Under the pieces are notes generated by a model that did no database searches, was not told where the DNA came from, and saw nothing but the letters and a program-made list of their open reading frames with translations. Below, piece by piece: positions 18,283-27,095 of a stretch of 64,000 nucleotides of DNA (position 1 is its first letter; every line of letters begins with the position of its first letter). The DNA is from Sphingobacteriales bacterium. Its GTDB lineage: Bacteria; Bacteroidota; Bacteroidia; Chitinophagales; CAIOSU01. The translations under genes were made by a program, and so were the position numbers. The DNA lies in assembly GCA_027486795.1 (NCBI GenBank), contig JAIXOI010000034.1, positions 1-64,000 on the forward strand, read 5' to 3'.

Positions 18283-20805
18283 CTATATTTTTATAAATAG
18301 ACTAGCATATATGGCCCACTTAGTAATGTTGGGTTTGTTAAGGTGGGTAATTCTGTGGATGTAGTCAATACGGATGAACTTGAAAATATTTTCGATAGCT
18401 ACACCAGCCTCGGCATAGGGAATAGGGTAGGCAATATCAAAGCTATTGAGCTTGTTGTATTGCTGGTTGGCCTTACTCATGTTGCCATAAAACACATTGG
18501 AGGTTATAACCTCGCGCCATTTAAGTTTTTTTATACCCGGTATCTTATCGAACAACATACCGCCAAAGTACCATTGAAAGTTTAGGCTAGCATACTGGTC
18601 GGCACTAAACTCAAGCAAGCTCATGTTGTTGTATAGGTATTTGTTGTGCACATACGAAAAGTTGCCCTCTGGGTTGCGAAGTAACAAATAAGGCAGGGTA
18701 CCGAATATTTTACCCACCCAGGCATTGTAATAGAAACTCATTTTGGCGGTCAATTGCACATCGCCTTGTATGCCCATTGCCACTTCATGATATTTAAAAT
18801 CGCTTTGTACCAATTTAGGGATGCCAGCAGTATACATAAACCTTACAATAGGCCATTCATTCTTCTTGCGGAACTGGCCAAAAAAGCGCGCCATTTGTGC
18901 CTCCCGAAGAAAAGTGCCGGGTAATGGCTTGCTTTTATATTGCCACCTGATTGACACCGATGCTTCTGATGATACTAAATCGGACCGGATGATGTTGTTT
19001 TTTTCGTAGGCAAAGTCAAATGCAGGTTTAAACCTTCGGTGAAGCAAAGTAACATAAGCGGTCACGTCTTTGTGCAGCTCGGTATCATACACGAGCTTAT
19101 ACGATTCAATATTATAAAGCCGCTGTATAGCGTTTTTCTTTTGCAACACACTAAACACGTTGTCATAGTCCATTTCCTCGGCATTTCGACTTTTTAGGTC
19201 CACATCGGTAAAGGCACTAATGGCTATTTTGTTCCAAGGCTTTCGCGAAATGATAAATTGAACTTTACCGCCATATTTTACTCTTTCGTCTTTAAAACCA
19301 TACGCAATGTAGCCTTCTAACTGCACTCGCTCACTAAATACAGGCGTTGTGCGGGCTCCTAGCCTCAACCGGAAGCCTTCTACATCGTTGATACTGAAAA
19401 AGTTGGCAATTGGGCCAAACTCAATCACTTTTTTCACTCTCGCAAAGCCGCTTGTAAGTGTTGATGCGGCAAAGAATATGGTTTTAAATTTTCTGGTCTT
19501 TTTTAAGCTATCTACCATATCATATATACCAAGCTCAGTGTCTCCTAGCTCGGCATGGCGCATAGTATCCCAGTATACTTCATCATGCTCATAGGCGTCA
19601 TTTTCAATATCAGTTGCATCAAATGCCGACCATGCATCGTCAGGTATAGGTTCGTTTATTTCAAGTTTTCTGTAACTTTTGTTCTTTTTACCAATAATCT
19701 TGGTTTCGCCTCCAATGTAGTAGGTAAACTGAATTTTGAGTTGCTCATTGCTGGGCATCCAGAATTCTATTGAATCGCCAAGCGTCGGTTGATAAGGCAC
19801 AAAGTCGTTGTAAAACGATAACTTTTCGATAAAGCCAATGTTTACATCCTCTGATAGCTCCATCTCAATGGTTCTGATAGCGTTACTGTTCAAACTGATA
19901 AGCATTTTGCCAGTAAAGGTATTTTCTCCCTTGCGCTTCGGTTTGAAATTCATTTCAAGGTGCGGCTGTCCGTCAATATAAAGCGTGTCATATTCTTGAA
20001 GCGTGTATTTGTATACTCCGAGGGCATAGTCGGCAACTGGACTCACAAAGTTTTTGCCCATTACGGCAATCAAGTTATCGTAAATGTTCAGGTTTTGGTT
20101 TACATCACTAAGCAGGGTAGTTATAAAGTCCTGTTTTTGCACACCCGACATTTTTACGCCTTGCACATGCTCCGTAATCTTGGCAGGGTCGTTTTGCAGA
20201 TAAGTATTGCTTATGTTTTCAATTAAGAAAATGGGCAAAGTAGATGACCCATTTCCGCTTGAAGTATCCACATAATCTTTTAAGTGCGGAAAACGCGATA
20301 GCAGTTTACTTTCATCAATATTTTCTGGCGCAAAATCGGCCAAGTCAATTTGGTATTTGGTATATGCCTCGTATTGTAGGGTGGTGAATTGTGATGGGTT
20401 GAGATGCGGTTTGTTTTTAATAATCCTTCGCAGCAGCACATCGGCTGGGTTTTCGCCTGCAACCACGGTGGCCACGTCTAAGGATATAGCATCCATTTGC
20501 AACTCGAAATTGATGGTTTGCTCTGCCGCAGCTGTAATAGGCTTTTTTAGTATCTTAAAACCCAAAGCAGATGCGGTAAGGGTATCAGCGCGCTTGTTTA
20601 CATTCAGTTCATACTTACCTTCGTCATCGGTTAAGGTTCCAATAAACTTACCCTCAACGTACACATTGGTGTAAGGCATAGGCTCGCCAGTGGCAGCATC
20701 GGTTACTAGCCCACGGATGATAGTGTTCTGGGCCGATAAGCCCAGGCTAGCCAAAAGGAAAGCCAGAAATAGAATAAGCGAGTAATGGGTGCCTTTCAAA
20801 ATCAT
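18283..20805 (-). CDS. DUF5686 family outer-membrane protein with carboxypeptidase-like domain
   Basis: An 840-residue protein. The ATG at 20805 is used; one codon upstream is a TTG. A signal peptide (1-25, ending LGLSAQ) is followed by a carboxypeptidase-regulatory-like domain (28-110, IIRGLVTDAATGEPMPYTNVYVEGKFIGTLTDDEGKY). A long DUF5686 region follows (VATVVAGENPADVLLRRIIKNKPHLNP). The C-terminal half is rich in alternating aromatic strands typical of a beta-barrel and ends in YASLFIKI. Family members are widespread in Bacteroidota; their role is unknown. It is not obviously in an operon. Confidence 0.8.
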   Translation of the reverse strand: MILKGTHYSLILFLAFLLASLGLSAQNTIIRGLVTDAATGEPMPYTNVYVEGKFIGTLTDDEGKYELNVNKRADTLTASALGFKILKKPITAAAEQTINFELQMDAISLDVATVVAGENPADVLLRRIIKNKPHLNPSQFTTLQYEAYTKYQIDLADFAPENIDESKLLSRFPHLKDYVDTSSGNGSSTLPIFLIENISNTYLQNDPAKITEHVQGVKMSGVQKQDFITTLLSDVNQNLNIYDNLIAVMGKNFVSPVADYALGVYKYTLQEYDTLYIDGQPHLEMNFKPKRKGENTFTGKMLISLNSNAIRTIEMELSEDVNIGFIEKLSFYNDFVPYQPTLGDSIEFWMPSNEQLKIQFTYYIGGETKIIGKKNKSYRKLEINEPIPDDAWSAFDATDIENDAYEHDEVYWDTMRHAELGDTELGIYDMVDSLKKTRKFKTIFFAASTLTSGFARVKKVIEFGPIANFFSINDVEGFRLRLGARTTPVFSERVQLEGYIAYGFKDERVKYGGKVQFIISRKPWNKIAISAFTDVDLKSRNAEEMDYDNVFSVLQKKNAIQRLYNIESYKLVYDTELHKDVTAYVTLLHRRFKPAFDFAYEKNNIIRSDLVSSEASVSIRWQYKSKPLPGTFLREAQMARFFGQFRKKNEWPIVRFMYTAGIPKLVQSDFKYHEVAMGIQGDVQLTAKMSFYYNAWVGKIFGTLPYLLLRNPEGNFSYVHNKYLYNNMSLLEFSADQYASLNFQWYFGGMLFDKIPGIKKLKWREVITSNVFYGNMSKANQQYNKLNSFDIAYPIPYAEAGVAIENIFKFIRIDYIHRITHLNKPNITKWAIYASLFIKI

Positions 20806-20841
20806 CAATGCCTTAAAATAGTTTGCAAAACTAAGCTAAAT

Positions 20842-21519
20842 CTATGCCAGATTCATTTTTTTGAACACCAATAGTTCATGGTTAAACAAACGTCCTTTGC
20901 GAAGGGTATGGTTGCCTTGCAACTGCAATCCGTGGTAATTAAATAAGTGCACGTAACCGCTAAGCGTATATTGGTGTGGATGAAGAATGTCGCCCGGTAT
21001 TAAGCGAAATAGCTTTTGAAATACACTATAATTATGCGCATCCAAGGTCATTATAATTACGCCGTTTTGGCTGGTTGCTGCTATTAATTTTTCAGTGGCC
21101 AATTCAATATCGGCAACGTGGTTTAGGGCATTCATGCAAAAAACCAACTCAAAAGGCTCTCGGCATTTAAACTGCTCCAGCGGAATATTCCTAAAATCGA
21201 CCCATGGGAAAACGGACGTATCAAAATGTTCAAGCCAATAGGCATAAGTTTCAATCAGCGGGTCGATGGCCGTTACTGGGTGCGCGTTTAGCACCATGTA
21301 AACACCAGCAGGGCCGCATCCGGCATCGAGTACGGGCATGCTTTTGTTGCTTAGTAGGCTATCCAACTCAGGCAACAACTTGGTAGCTTGGTTCAACAGG
21401 CTTTGCCAGTAATCGCATTTCCATTTGTGGTACGTGGGCCAATCCTTACCATGTAAGTACCTCCGCCACCAGTATTGCTCAACATGCTGCGCAATGCGCC
21501 ATCGGATGGGGTGGTTCAT
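20842..21519 (-). CDS. Class I SAM-dependent methyltransferase
   Basis: A 225-residue methyltransferase with motif I PVLDAGCGPAGV (about 62-73) and a motif IV-like FELVFCMNALNHV with following IITMTLD-type strands. The substrate is unknown. Its start codon lies only 5 bp from the outer end of the inverted repeat bounding the GxxExxY gene, so its leader and probably its promoter are made of repeat sequence. It is followed after 36 bp by the DUF5686 gene on the same strand. Confidence 0.8.
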   Translation of the reverse strand: MNHPIRWRIAQHVEQYWWRRYLHGKDWPTYHKWKCDYWQSLLNQATKLLPELDSLLSNKSMPVLDAGCGPAGVYMVLNAHPVTAIDPLIETYAYWLEHFDTSVFPWVDFRNIPLEQFKCREPFELVFCMNALNHVADIELATEKLIAATSQNGVIIMTLDAHNYSVFQKLFRLIPGDILHPHQYTLSGYVHLFNYHGLQLQGNHTLRKGRLFNHELLVFKKMNLA

Positions 21520-21524
21520 TTGTG

Positions 21525-21562
21525 GTCTGAATCAGAATTTACAGAATTAGAGAATTTTAAAA
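21525..21562 (+). repeat. Left arm of 38-bp inverted repeat around the GxxExxY gene
   Basis: The arm starts GTCTGAATCAGAATTTACAG and matches the reverse complement of 22153-22190. The outer 24 bp are identical and 35 of 38 bp match overall. A perfect 16-bp palindrome, AGAATTTTAAAATTCT, lies at 21551-21566, on the inner edge of the arm. Confidence 0.85.
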
Positions 21563-21611
21563 TTCTGAATGGGTTAAAAATAATTCTAAAATGCTCCATT
21601 TGCTGAGTTAT

Positions 21612-22010
21612 TCAAACCTGCTTGGGGTGATATTTGGGGTTGAACATTAACTTATATTCTAAGCTGCTCCCGCCAAAATTAATCAATAGGCATTTGGGAA
21701 AGTCGTAAACTACCGTGTAATTTTTAGCTTGGGCAATATTTACGTCTTCCAATTTTACTAATGCCTTTATCTCAACTACTATTTGGTTATCAATTACAAA
21801 GTCGGCCCTTCGCTCACCAACTTCAATATCATCGGAGTATACTTTATGGCTTTGCTCCCTTGTGAAAGGCACAAATGCCTTTTGTAATTCAATGGCCAAG
21901 CATCTTTGATAAATTACCTCTTGAAAACCAGGTCCCATTTTGGAATGTACCTTCATTGCGCATCCAATAACTGCGTATGATAATGGGTCTTTGTAAGCAG
22001 GAGTTTCCAT
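21612..22010 (-). CDS. GxxExxY protein (PD-(D/E)XK nuclease superfamily)
   Basis: A 132-residue protein of the GxxExxY family, placed in the PD-(D/E)XK nuclease superfamily. The naming motif is at 28-34 (G28, E31, Y34). The nuclease core is intact: D70 in RRADF, E80 and K82 in VVEIKA, and a RecB-like Q94xxxY98 in AQAKNY. Family members are short and often found singly in Bacteroidota. Biochemical function is unestablished; DNA cleavage is inferred from residues only. The gene is the sole ORF between two 38-bp inverted repeats about 590 bp apart, which suggests a small mobile or selfish unit, or a repeat-processing nuclease. Confidence 0.85.
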   Translation of the reverse strand: METPAYKDPLSYAVIGCAMKVHSKMGPGFQEVIYQRCLAIELQKAFVPFTREQSHKVYSDDIEVGERRADFVIDNQIVVEIKALVKLEDVNIAQAKNYTVVYDFPKCLLINFGGSSLEYKLMFNPKYHPKQV

Positions 22011-22152
22011 TTAAAGGCCAATTTTGTTTTCAATTATTAAAAATAAGAAATAAAATTTTGTAGCCAGAAATTGTTAATGAATGCAAAATGCATACCACCA
22101 CTATATAAATAGGCGTTTGTTGGTTTAGTTTGGATAATTAAATGACCTTTAA

Positions 22153-22190
22153 TTCTAAAATTCTTCAATTCTGTAAATTCTGATTCAGAC
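22153..22190 (-). repeat. Right arm of 38-bp inverted repeat around the GxxExxY gene
   Basis: It is the reverse complement of 21525-21562 with three mismatches, ending CTGTAAATTCTGATTCAGAC. The arm finishes 31 bp before the start of the BatA-domain gene, so this repeat is also part of that gene's leader. Confidence 0.85.
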
Positions 22191-22206
22191 AAAGTGATTC
22201 AGACAA
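22181..22206. repeat. Tandem direct repeat at the outer edge of the right arm
   Basis: TGATTCAGACAA occurs at 22181-22192 and again at 22195-22206, 14 bp apart. The first copy is the tip of the right inverted-repeat arm, so the arm's end has been duplicated once outward. Confidence 0.75.
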
Positions 22207-22221
22207 GTTAACTTTGCCCGC

Positions 22222-24249
22222 ATGAGTTTTGTGTACCCTGCCTTTTTGTTTGCCTCGGCCTTGGTAGTCATACCTATTATTGTGCACTTATTTAATTTTA
22301 GGCGCTACAAAACGGTATACTTTACCAATGTGCGTTTTTTGAAGGAAGTAAAGGAGGAAACCACCAGCCGCAGCAAACTGAAACATTTGTTGGTGCTGGC
22401 AGCGAGAGTTCTGGCTGTGTTGTTTTTGGTGTTTGCATTTGCCCAGCCTTTTATTCCAGTTTCGAAAAACGATTTGCCGAAAGACGGAAACAGGGGCATC
22501 TCCATATTTATCGACAACTCATTTAGCATGAGTGCCGAGGCCGATGACGAGGCATTGCTGCTAAAGGCGAAGCGAAAGGCAAGAGAGATAGTGAATGTGT
22601 ATGGCGAAACAGGTCGTTTTCAGTTATTAACCAACGACTTTGAAGCCCGCCACCAGCGCTTCGTATCGCGCGAAGAGGTGTTGAACCTAATTGATGAGGT
22701 GCAGCCTACCCCTCGCAGCCGCCCATTACGTGAAGTATTGGCCATGCAGAAAAAAACGTATGCCGATGCGCGAATGGAAAATAACGTGGCATATTGGTTA
22801 TCCGATTTTCAAAAAAACATTGCCGATTTTGAGCCCGATACGGCCATTAATCTTTCGTTGGCACCGCTGCAATCGGTAAAGCAACAAAACGTGTATGTCG
22901 ATTCGGCATGGTTTGAGCGACCAGTTATCTTTACCAACCAGCCCAATAACCTATTTGTGAAAATAGTAAACAGCGGAGATGGAGAGGTGGAAAACAACCG
23001 GTTGACGCTAAATATTAACGGGCAGACAAAAGCTATTAATGATTATAGTATTGCTGCCAATAGTTTTACTATCGATACTTTGGCATTTACGGTGCCTCAA
23101 GACGGCTGGTACCGAGCTGAGCTGAGCATTCAAGATTACCCTATTACTTTTGATGATAACTACTACATGGCTTTCCGGTCTACCGGAAAAGTACCGGTTT
23201 TGGTTATTAACGAAGAACAAGAGGGGCCATTTCTGAAAGCTATATATGCCGATAGTGAGCGATTTGGACTGACCAATCAAGCTATAAACAAGTTAGATTA
23301 TACGGCACTAAACCGAAATGGCTTGATAGTGCTGAACAACCTAAGTACTATTCCATCAGGTTTGGCTGCAGAGTTGGTAAAGTACCTTCAAAATGGAGGT
23401 GCATTAGTGGTGTTTCCTAGTGCAAAGGCCGATATTAACTCATTTAATAACTTTTTTGGGGCAGTTGGGGTAAATAAAATTGCAGGATTAAGTACTACTG
23501 AAATGCCTGTTACCGCCCTAGAAACCAACCATGAATTGTTCAAAGACGTGTTTGAATCGGTGCCGCGCAACCTATCATTGCCCAATACCAAATTGCACTA
23601 TACTTTTTCTCCTACCACCCGCAGCAATGAGCAAGAGCTTTTAACGTTTAGGGACGGAAGTTCGTTTATGAGTGGTTATAACTTTGATGGGGGCAAAATT
23701 TATGTTGCAGCAAGCCCGTTGGATAGGGACATAACCGATTTCCCGGTGCACGCCATATTTGTGCCGATGCTATATAAAATGGCATTAAGTGGCGGCCAAT
23801 TGCAAGCTCCGGCCTATACCTTGGGCAATGACAATGTAGTTGAAGTGATTGCTGAAGTGGTAAACCCAGATGAATCACTAAAATTAAAAGGGAACAATGC
23901 CGAGTTTATACCACAACAGCGCATCAACGGTAACCGAATATTGCTTACCGTTAACGACCAAAGCTTGCGCGATGCTGGTATATTTGAAGTGCAGGATAAG
24001 GAAGGTAAGGTGCTTGCTGTTACGGCCTTTAACTATAATAGAAGTGAATCGGTAGCGGAGTATTACACCCTTGACGAGCTAAAGAACCGTTACCCCGAAA
24101 ATACGGTTGTTGTACTAGATGCCAGCAGCTCCAATTTTGCAGGTTTGGTGCAGGAGTTTGACCGTGGGATTGTGCTATGGAAACTTTGTATTATTTTTGT
24201 GTTAGTATTTGCCGGAATAGAGGCGCTGCTTTTGCGCTTTATGAAATAA
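22222..24249 (+). CDS. BatA-domain membrane protein with VWA-like domain
   Basis: A 675-residue membrane protein. The N-terminus (MSFVYPAFLFASALVVIPIIVHLFNFRR) is the BatA/aerotolerance-regulator signature, with a second membrane helix at about 55-78. A VWA-like domain follows with an intact metal-binding DNSFS (D98, S100, S102). The large periplasmic middle part has a glutamine-amidotransferase-like fold feel (LIVLNNLSTIPSGLAAELVKYLQNGGALVVFPS). A final helix lies near the C-terminus. It heads an operon with a dihydroorotase homologue, DUF4199 and glycosyltransferases. No MoxR gene is adjacent, although one lies 5 kb downstream on the opposite strand. Function unknown. Confidence 0.8.
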   Translation: MSFVYPAFLFASALVVIPIIVHLFNFRRYKTVYFTNVRFLKEVKEETTSRSKLKHLLVLAARVLAVLFLVFAFAQPFIPVSKNDLPKDGNRGISIFIDNSFSMSAEADDEALLLKAKRKAREIVNVYGETGRFQLLTNDFEARHQRFVSREEVLNLIDEVQPTPRSRPLREVLAMQKKTYADARMENNVAYWLSDFQKNIADFEPDTAINLSLAPLQSVKQQNVYVDSAWFERPVIFTNQPNNLFVKIVNSGDGEVENNRLTLNINGQTKAINDYSIAANSFTIDTLAFTVPQDGWYRAELSIQDYPITFDDNYYMAFRSTGKVPVLVINEEQEGPFLKAIYADSERFGLTNQAINKLDYTALNRNGLIVLNNLSTIPSGLAAELVKYLQNGGALVVFPSAKADINSFNNFFGAVGVNKIAGLSTTEMPVTALETNHELFKDVFESVPRNLSLPNTKLHYTFSPTTRSNEQELLTFRDGSSFMSGYNFDGGKIYVAASPLDRDITDFPVHAIFVPMLYKMALSGGQLQAPAYTLGNDNVVEVIAEVVNPDESLKLKGNNAEFIPQQRINGNRILLTVNDQSLRDAGIFEVQDKEGKVLAVTAFNYNRSESVAEYYTLDELKNRYPENTVVVLDASSSNFAGLVQEFDRGIVLWKLCIIFVLVFAGIEALLLRFMK

Positions 24250-24271
24250 ACCGAGAGGGATAAACCACTTC

Positions 24272-25549
24272 ATGGATATCATCATCAGGGCTGCCCGTAT
24301 AATTGATTCTGCCGGTAACACGGCCGCCCGGCAACAAGATATTCTTATCCGTAAGGGTAAGATTGAAAGTATTGCCGACCATATTCCTAATGACAAGAAG
24401 CTTAAAGAAGTTACGGGCACTAACCTGCACGTATCCATTGGCTGGGTTGATATGTGCGCTTTTATTGGCGACCCAGGGCTAGAGCATCGGGAAGATTTGG
24501 AATCCGCTATTCGCTCGGCAGCAGCCGGCGGATTTACAACCGTGTTGGCTAACCCAAACACTAAGCCTGCGCTGCATTCCAAATCGGAAATTGAATACGT
24601 TATTCGTAAAAGTAGCGGCAGTGTGGTGAACATATTGCCTATTGGTGCAATAAGTCAAGATTGTAAAGGAGCGGATTTAACCGAGATGCACGACATGCAT
24701 GAGGCTGGTGCCATTGCCTTTGGCGATGGGTTTAACTCAAGTTTGAACGCCGGCATTACCCTCAGGAGCTTGCAATATGTGAAACCATTCGGTGGCTTGA
24801 TAATCACCCATCCATTTGAGCGCAATATAGCCAAGAGCGGACAAATGAATGAGGGTGTGACCAGTACCATGCTTGGTATGCACGGTATTCCGCATCTTGC
24901 TGAGGAGCTTATGGTAAAACGCGACTTGGATATATTGGAATATACCGATAGCCGTTTGCACTTTGCTTACGTGTCCACTCCGGCCTCAGTGGAGCATATT
25001 AAAAAGGCAAAAGCTAATGGTCAATTGGTTACCTGCTCAGTTACACCATACAATTTAATGTTGGAAGACGAGCTGGTAATGGAGTACGATAGTAATTATA
25101 AACTAATGCCACCTTTGCGCACCAAGGCCGATAACCAAGCTATGGTGAAAGCCCTGAAAGATGGCACCATTGATACCATTGCGAGTTTCCACATTCCGCA
25201 CGACCCCGAGAGTAAGGATTTGGAGTTTGATATGGCCGATTTTGGCATGATAGCCTTTGAAACAACGTTTGCTTTATTAAATACACACTTGGGCAAGAAG
25301 GTTGGTTTGGAAACGCTGATTGAAAAACTTACCATTGGCCCAAGGGATATTCTTGGATTGGAGATACCAGAGATTGAAGAAGGCGCAATGGCTGATTTAA
25401 CTATCTTCGACCCTGAAGAAAAGTGGACTTTTACTGGTGGGGATATTAAATCGCGCTCTAAGAATTCGCCGTTCGTAGGTCAAGAATTTACAGGCAGGGT
25501 AGTGGGGATAGTAAATAATGGCCAAGTGCATTTAAACGAAAATCGCTAA
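24272..25549 (+). CDS. Dihydroorotase homologue lacking metal ligands
   Basis: A 425-residue amidohydrolase-fold protein of dihydroorotase type. Normal enzymes bind zinc through an HxH motif in DxHVHxREPG. Here the aligned stretch is DMCAFIGDPG (60-69), so both histidines are gone. The late metal/acid aspartate of TDHAPH is also replaced (ASFHIPH, F306). The rest of the fold is well kept: GGFTTVLANPNTKPA (87-100), GAIAFGDGF, and DLTIFDPEEKWTF near the end. Related non-catalytic DHO-like proteins exist in other bacteria as PyrC-like partners. I infer loss of dihydroorotase activity, or a different role. It sits 22 bp after the BatA gene and 3 bp before DUF4199. Confidence 0.8.
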   Translation: MDIIIRAARIIDSAGNTAARQQDILIRKGKIESIADHIPNDKKLKEVTGTNLHVSIGWVDMCAFIGDPGLEHREDLESAIRSAAAGGFTTVLANPNTKPALHSKSEIEYVIRKSSGSVVNILPIGAISQDCKGADLTEMHDMHEAGAIAFGDGFNSSLNAGITLRSLQYVKPFGGLIITHPFERNIAKSGQMNEGVTSTMLGMHGIPHLAEELMVKRDLDILEYTDSRLHFAYVSTPASVEHIKKAKANGQLVTCSVTPYNLMLEDELVMEYDSNYKLMPPLRTKADNQAMVKALKDGTIDTIASFHIPHDPESKDLEFDMADFGMIAFETTFALLNTHLGKKVGLETLIEKLTIGPRDILGLEIPEIEEGAMADLTIFDPEEKWTFTGGDIKSRSKNSPFVGQEFTGRVVGIVNNGQVHLNENR

Positions 25550-25552
25550 GCA

Positions 25553-26155
25553 ATGGACCAACTGCAAGAAACCAGTATTCAGAAATTAGGATTGCGCAAC
25601 GGCATAGTTGCTGGCATATTGAGCATCGTTTATACTTTGGTGCTTTATACAATGGGTGGTGAGTGGATGTTCAAAACCTCTATCCAAATGCTGGGCAATG
25701 TTTTTTTGGTCGGCACTATGATATACACAGTGCAGTCTTATCGCAAAGCGCATGGCAATTATGTAAGCTTCAAGCAAGCATTTGGCGGGGCATTTTCGGT
25801 GGGGGTTTTAGGTATTCTTATACCTCTGGTATTTGCTTACATGTTGTATGCTTTTATCGACCCAGAATTGACCATGCGGTTGAAGGATTACAGCGTAAAG
25901 GTGTCCATCGAAATGTTCCAATGGTTCAATATGAGTGAAGATCAAATTGAGGAGGCATTGGACAAAATCAAAGAGCAAGATTATTCGCCCACTATTGCCA
26001 ACTATGCTAAAGGTTATGCAGGTGGACTGTTAATGGGAGCATTGTTCGCCGTTATTATTGCATTGGTGTTTTGGATAATTTCAAGAAAAAATGAGCCAAC
26101 ACCTGACCTTGCATCATTTGGCACAGACACCGATCAAAATATACTGGACAACTAA
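25553..26155 (+). CDS. DUF4199 domain membrane protein
   Basis: A 200-residue integral membrane protein with four predicted helices (about 16-34, 42-60, 76-100, 152-172) and a soluble insertion (105-145). The GIVAGILSIVYTLVLY start and the SYRKAHGNYVSFKQAFGGAF motif match DUF4199, a family of unknown function in Bacteroidota. Its stop overlaps the start of the next glycosyltransferase by one base, so the two are probably translated together and may work together at the membrane. Confidence 0.8.
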   Translation: MDQLQETSIQKLGLRNGIVAGILSIVYTLVLYTMGGEWMFKTSIQMLGNVFLVGTMIYTVQSYRKAHGNYVSFKQAFGGAFSVGVLGILIPLVFAYMLYAFIDPELTMRLKDYSVKVSIEMFQWFNMSEDQIEEALDKIKEQDYSPTIANYAKGYAGGLLMGALFAVIIALVFWIISRKNEPTPDLASFGTDTDQNILDN

Positions 26156-27093
26156 TGCAGCTATCCATAGTTATACCGTTATACAACGAGGAGGAGTCGC
26201 TTCCCGAACTGCATGCTTGGATTCGCCGAGTGGTGGAGCAGGAGGGCTATGAGTATGAGGTGATTTTTGTGGATGACGGTAGCCGCGATAACTCTTGGAA
26301 GATAGTACAACGCTTGGCCCAAGAAAACCCAAGGGTAAAAGGCATCCAATTTCAACGCAATTACGGTAAATCGGCTGCTTTAAACGAAGGCTTCCAAGCG
26401 GCCCAAGGCGATGTGGTAATAACCATGGATGCCGATATGCAAGATAGCCCCGATGAGATACCAGAGCTATACAACATGATTGCCAGTGGCGAGTTTGAGT
26501 TGGTATCGGGCTGGAAACAAAAGCGTTTCGACCCTTTGACCAAAACCATACCTACTAAAATATATAATGGCGTTTCGCGGTTCTTTACGGGCATTAAGTT
26601 GCACGATATGAACTGTGGCCTAAAAGCTTACAAGCGCCAAGTAGTAAAAAGCATAGAGATATACGGTGAAATGCACCGTTATATACCAGTAATTGCCAAG
26701 CGTGCCGGATTTAGTAAAATAGGGGAAAAGGTAGTGCAGCATCGCGAACGCCAATACGGCGTTACCAAATTTGGCATGGATCGTTTCGTGAACGGTTTCT
26801 TAGATTTGCTGTCCATTCTTTTCGTTACCCGATTCAGTAAAAAGCCCATGCATTTTTTTGGCACCATGGGTTTGTTGGTATTCTTTATTGGGTTTGTTAT
26901 TCTGCTGTATTTAAGTATCAGTAAGTTCTTTTTCCAAGGATATGGCATGACCGATAGGCCGATTTTTTATTTCGGATTGGTAACCATTATTATTGGTGTT
27001 CAATTGTTCCTTACCGGATTTTTGGCAGAGTTGATTTCACGCAGCGCTGCCGATAGAAACGATTATCTTATCAGCCAGCGTATTGGATACTGA
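26155..27093 (+). CDS. Family 2 glycosyltransferase with C-terminal membrane helices (GtrB/DPM-like)
   Basis: The 312-residue protein has a GT-A domain with DDGS (40-43), a catalytic DADMQDSPDEI (about 94-104) and KRAGFSKIGEKVVQHRERQYGVTKFG. Two hydrophobic segments follow (about 235-258 and 268-295). This is the layout of undecaprenyl/dolichyl-phosphate sugar transferases (GtrB, ArnC, DPM1). It probably loads a sugar on a polyprenyl phosphate for envelope or glycoprotein synthesis. It is coupled upstream to DUF4199 and lies 2 bp before another GT2 gene. Confidence 0.85.
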   Translation: MQLSIVIPLYNEEESLPELHAWIRRVVEQEGYEYEVIFVDDGSRDNSWKIVQRLAQENPRVKGIQFQRNYGKSAALNEGFQAAQGDVVITMDADMQDSPDEIPELYNMIASGEFELVSGWKQKRFDPLTKTIPTKIYNGVSRFFTGIKLHDMNCGLKAYKRQVVKSIEIYGEMHRYIPVIAKRAGFSKIGEKVVQHRERQYGVTKFGMDRFVNGFLDLLSILFVTRFSKKPMHFFGTMGLLVFFIGFVILLYLSISKFFFQGYGMTDRPIFYFGLVTIIIGVQLFLTGFLAELISRSAADRNDYLISQRIGY

Positions 27094-27095
27094 TT

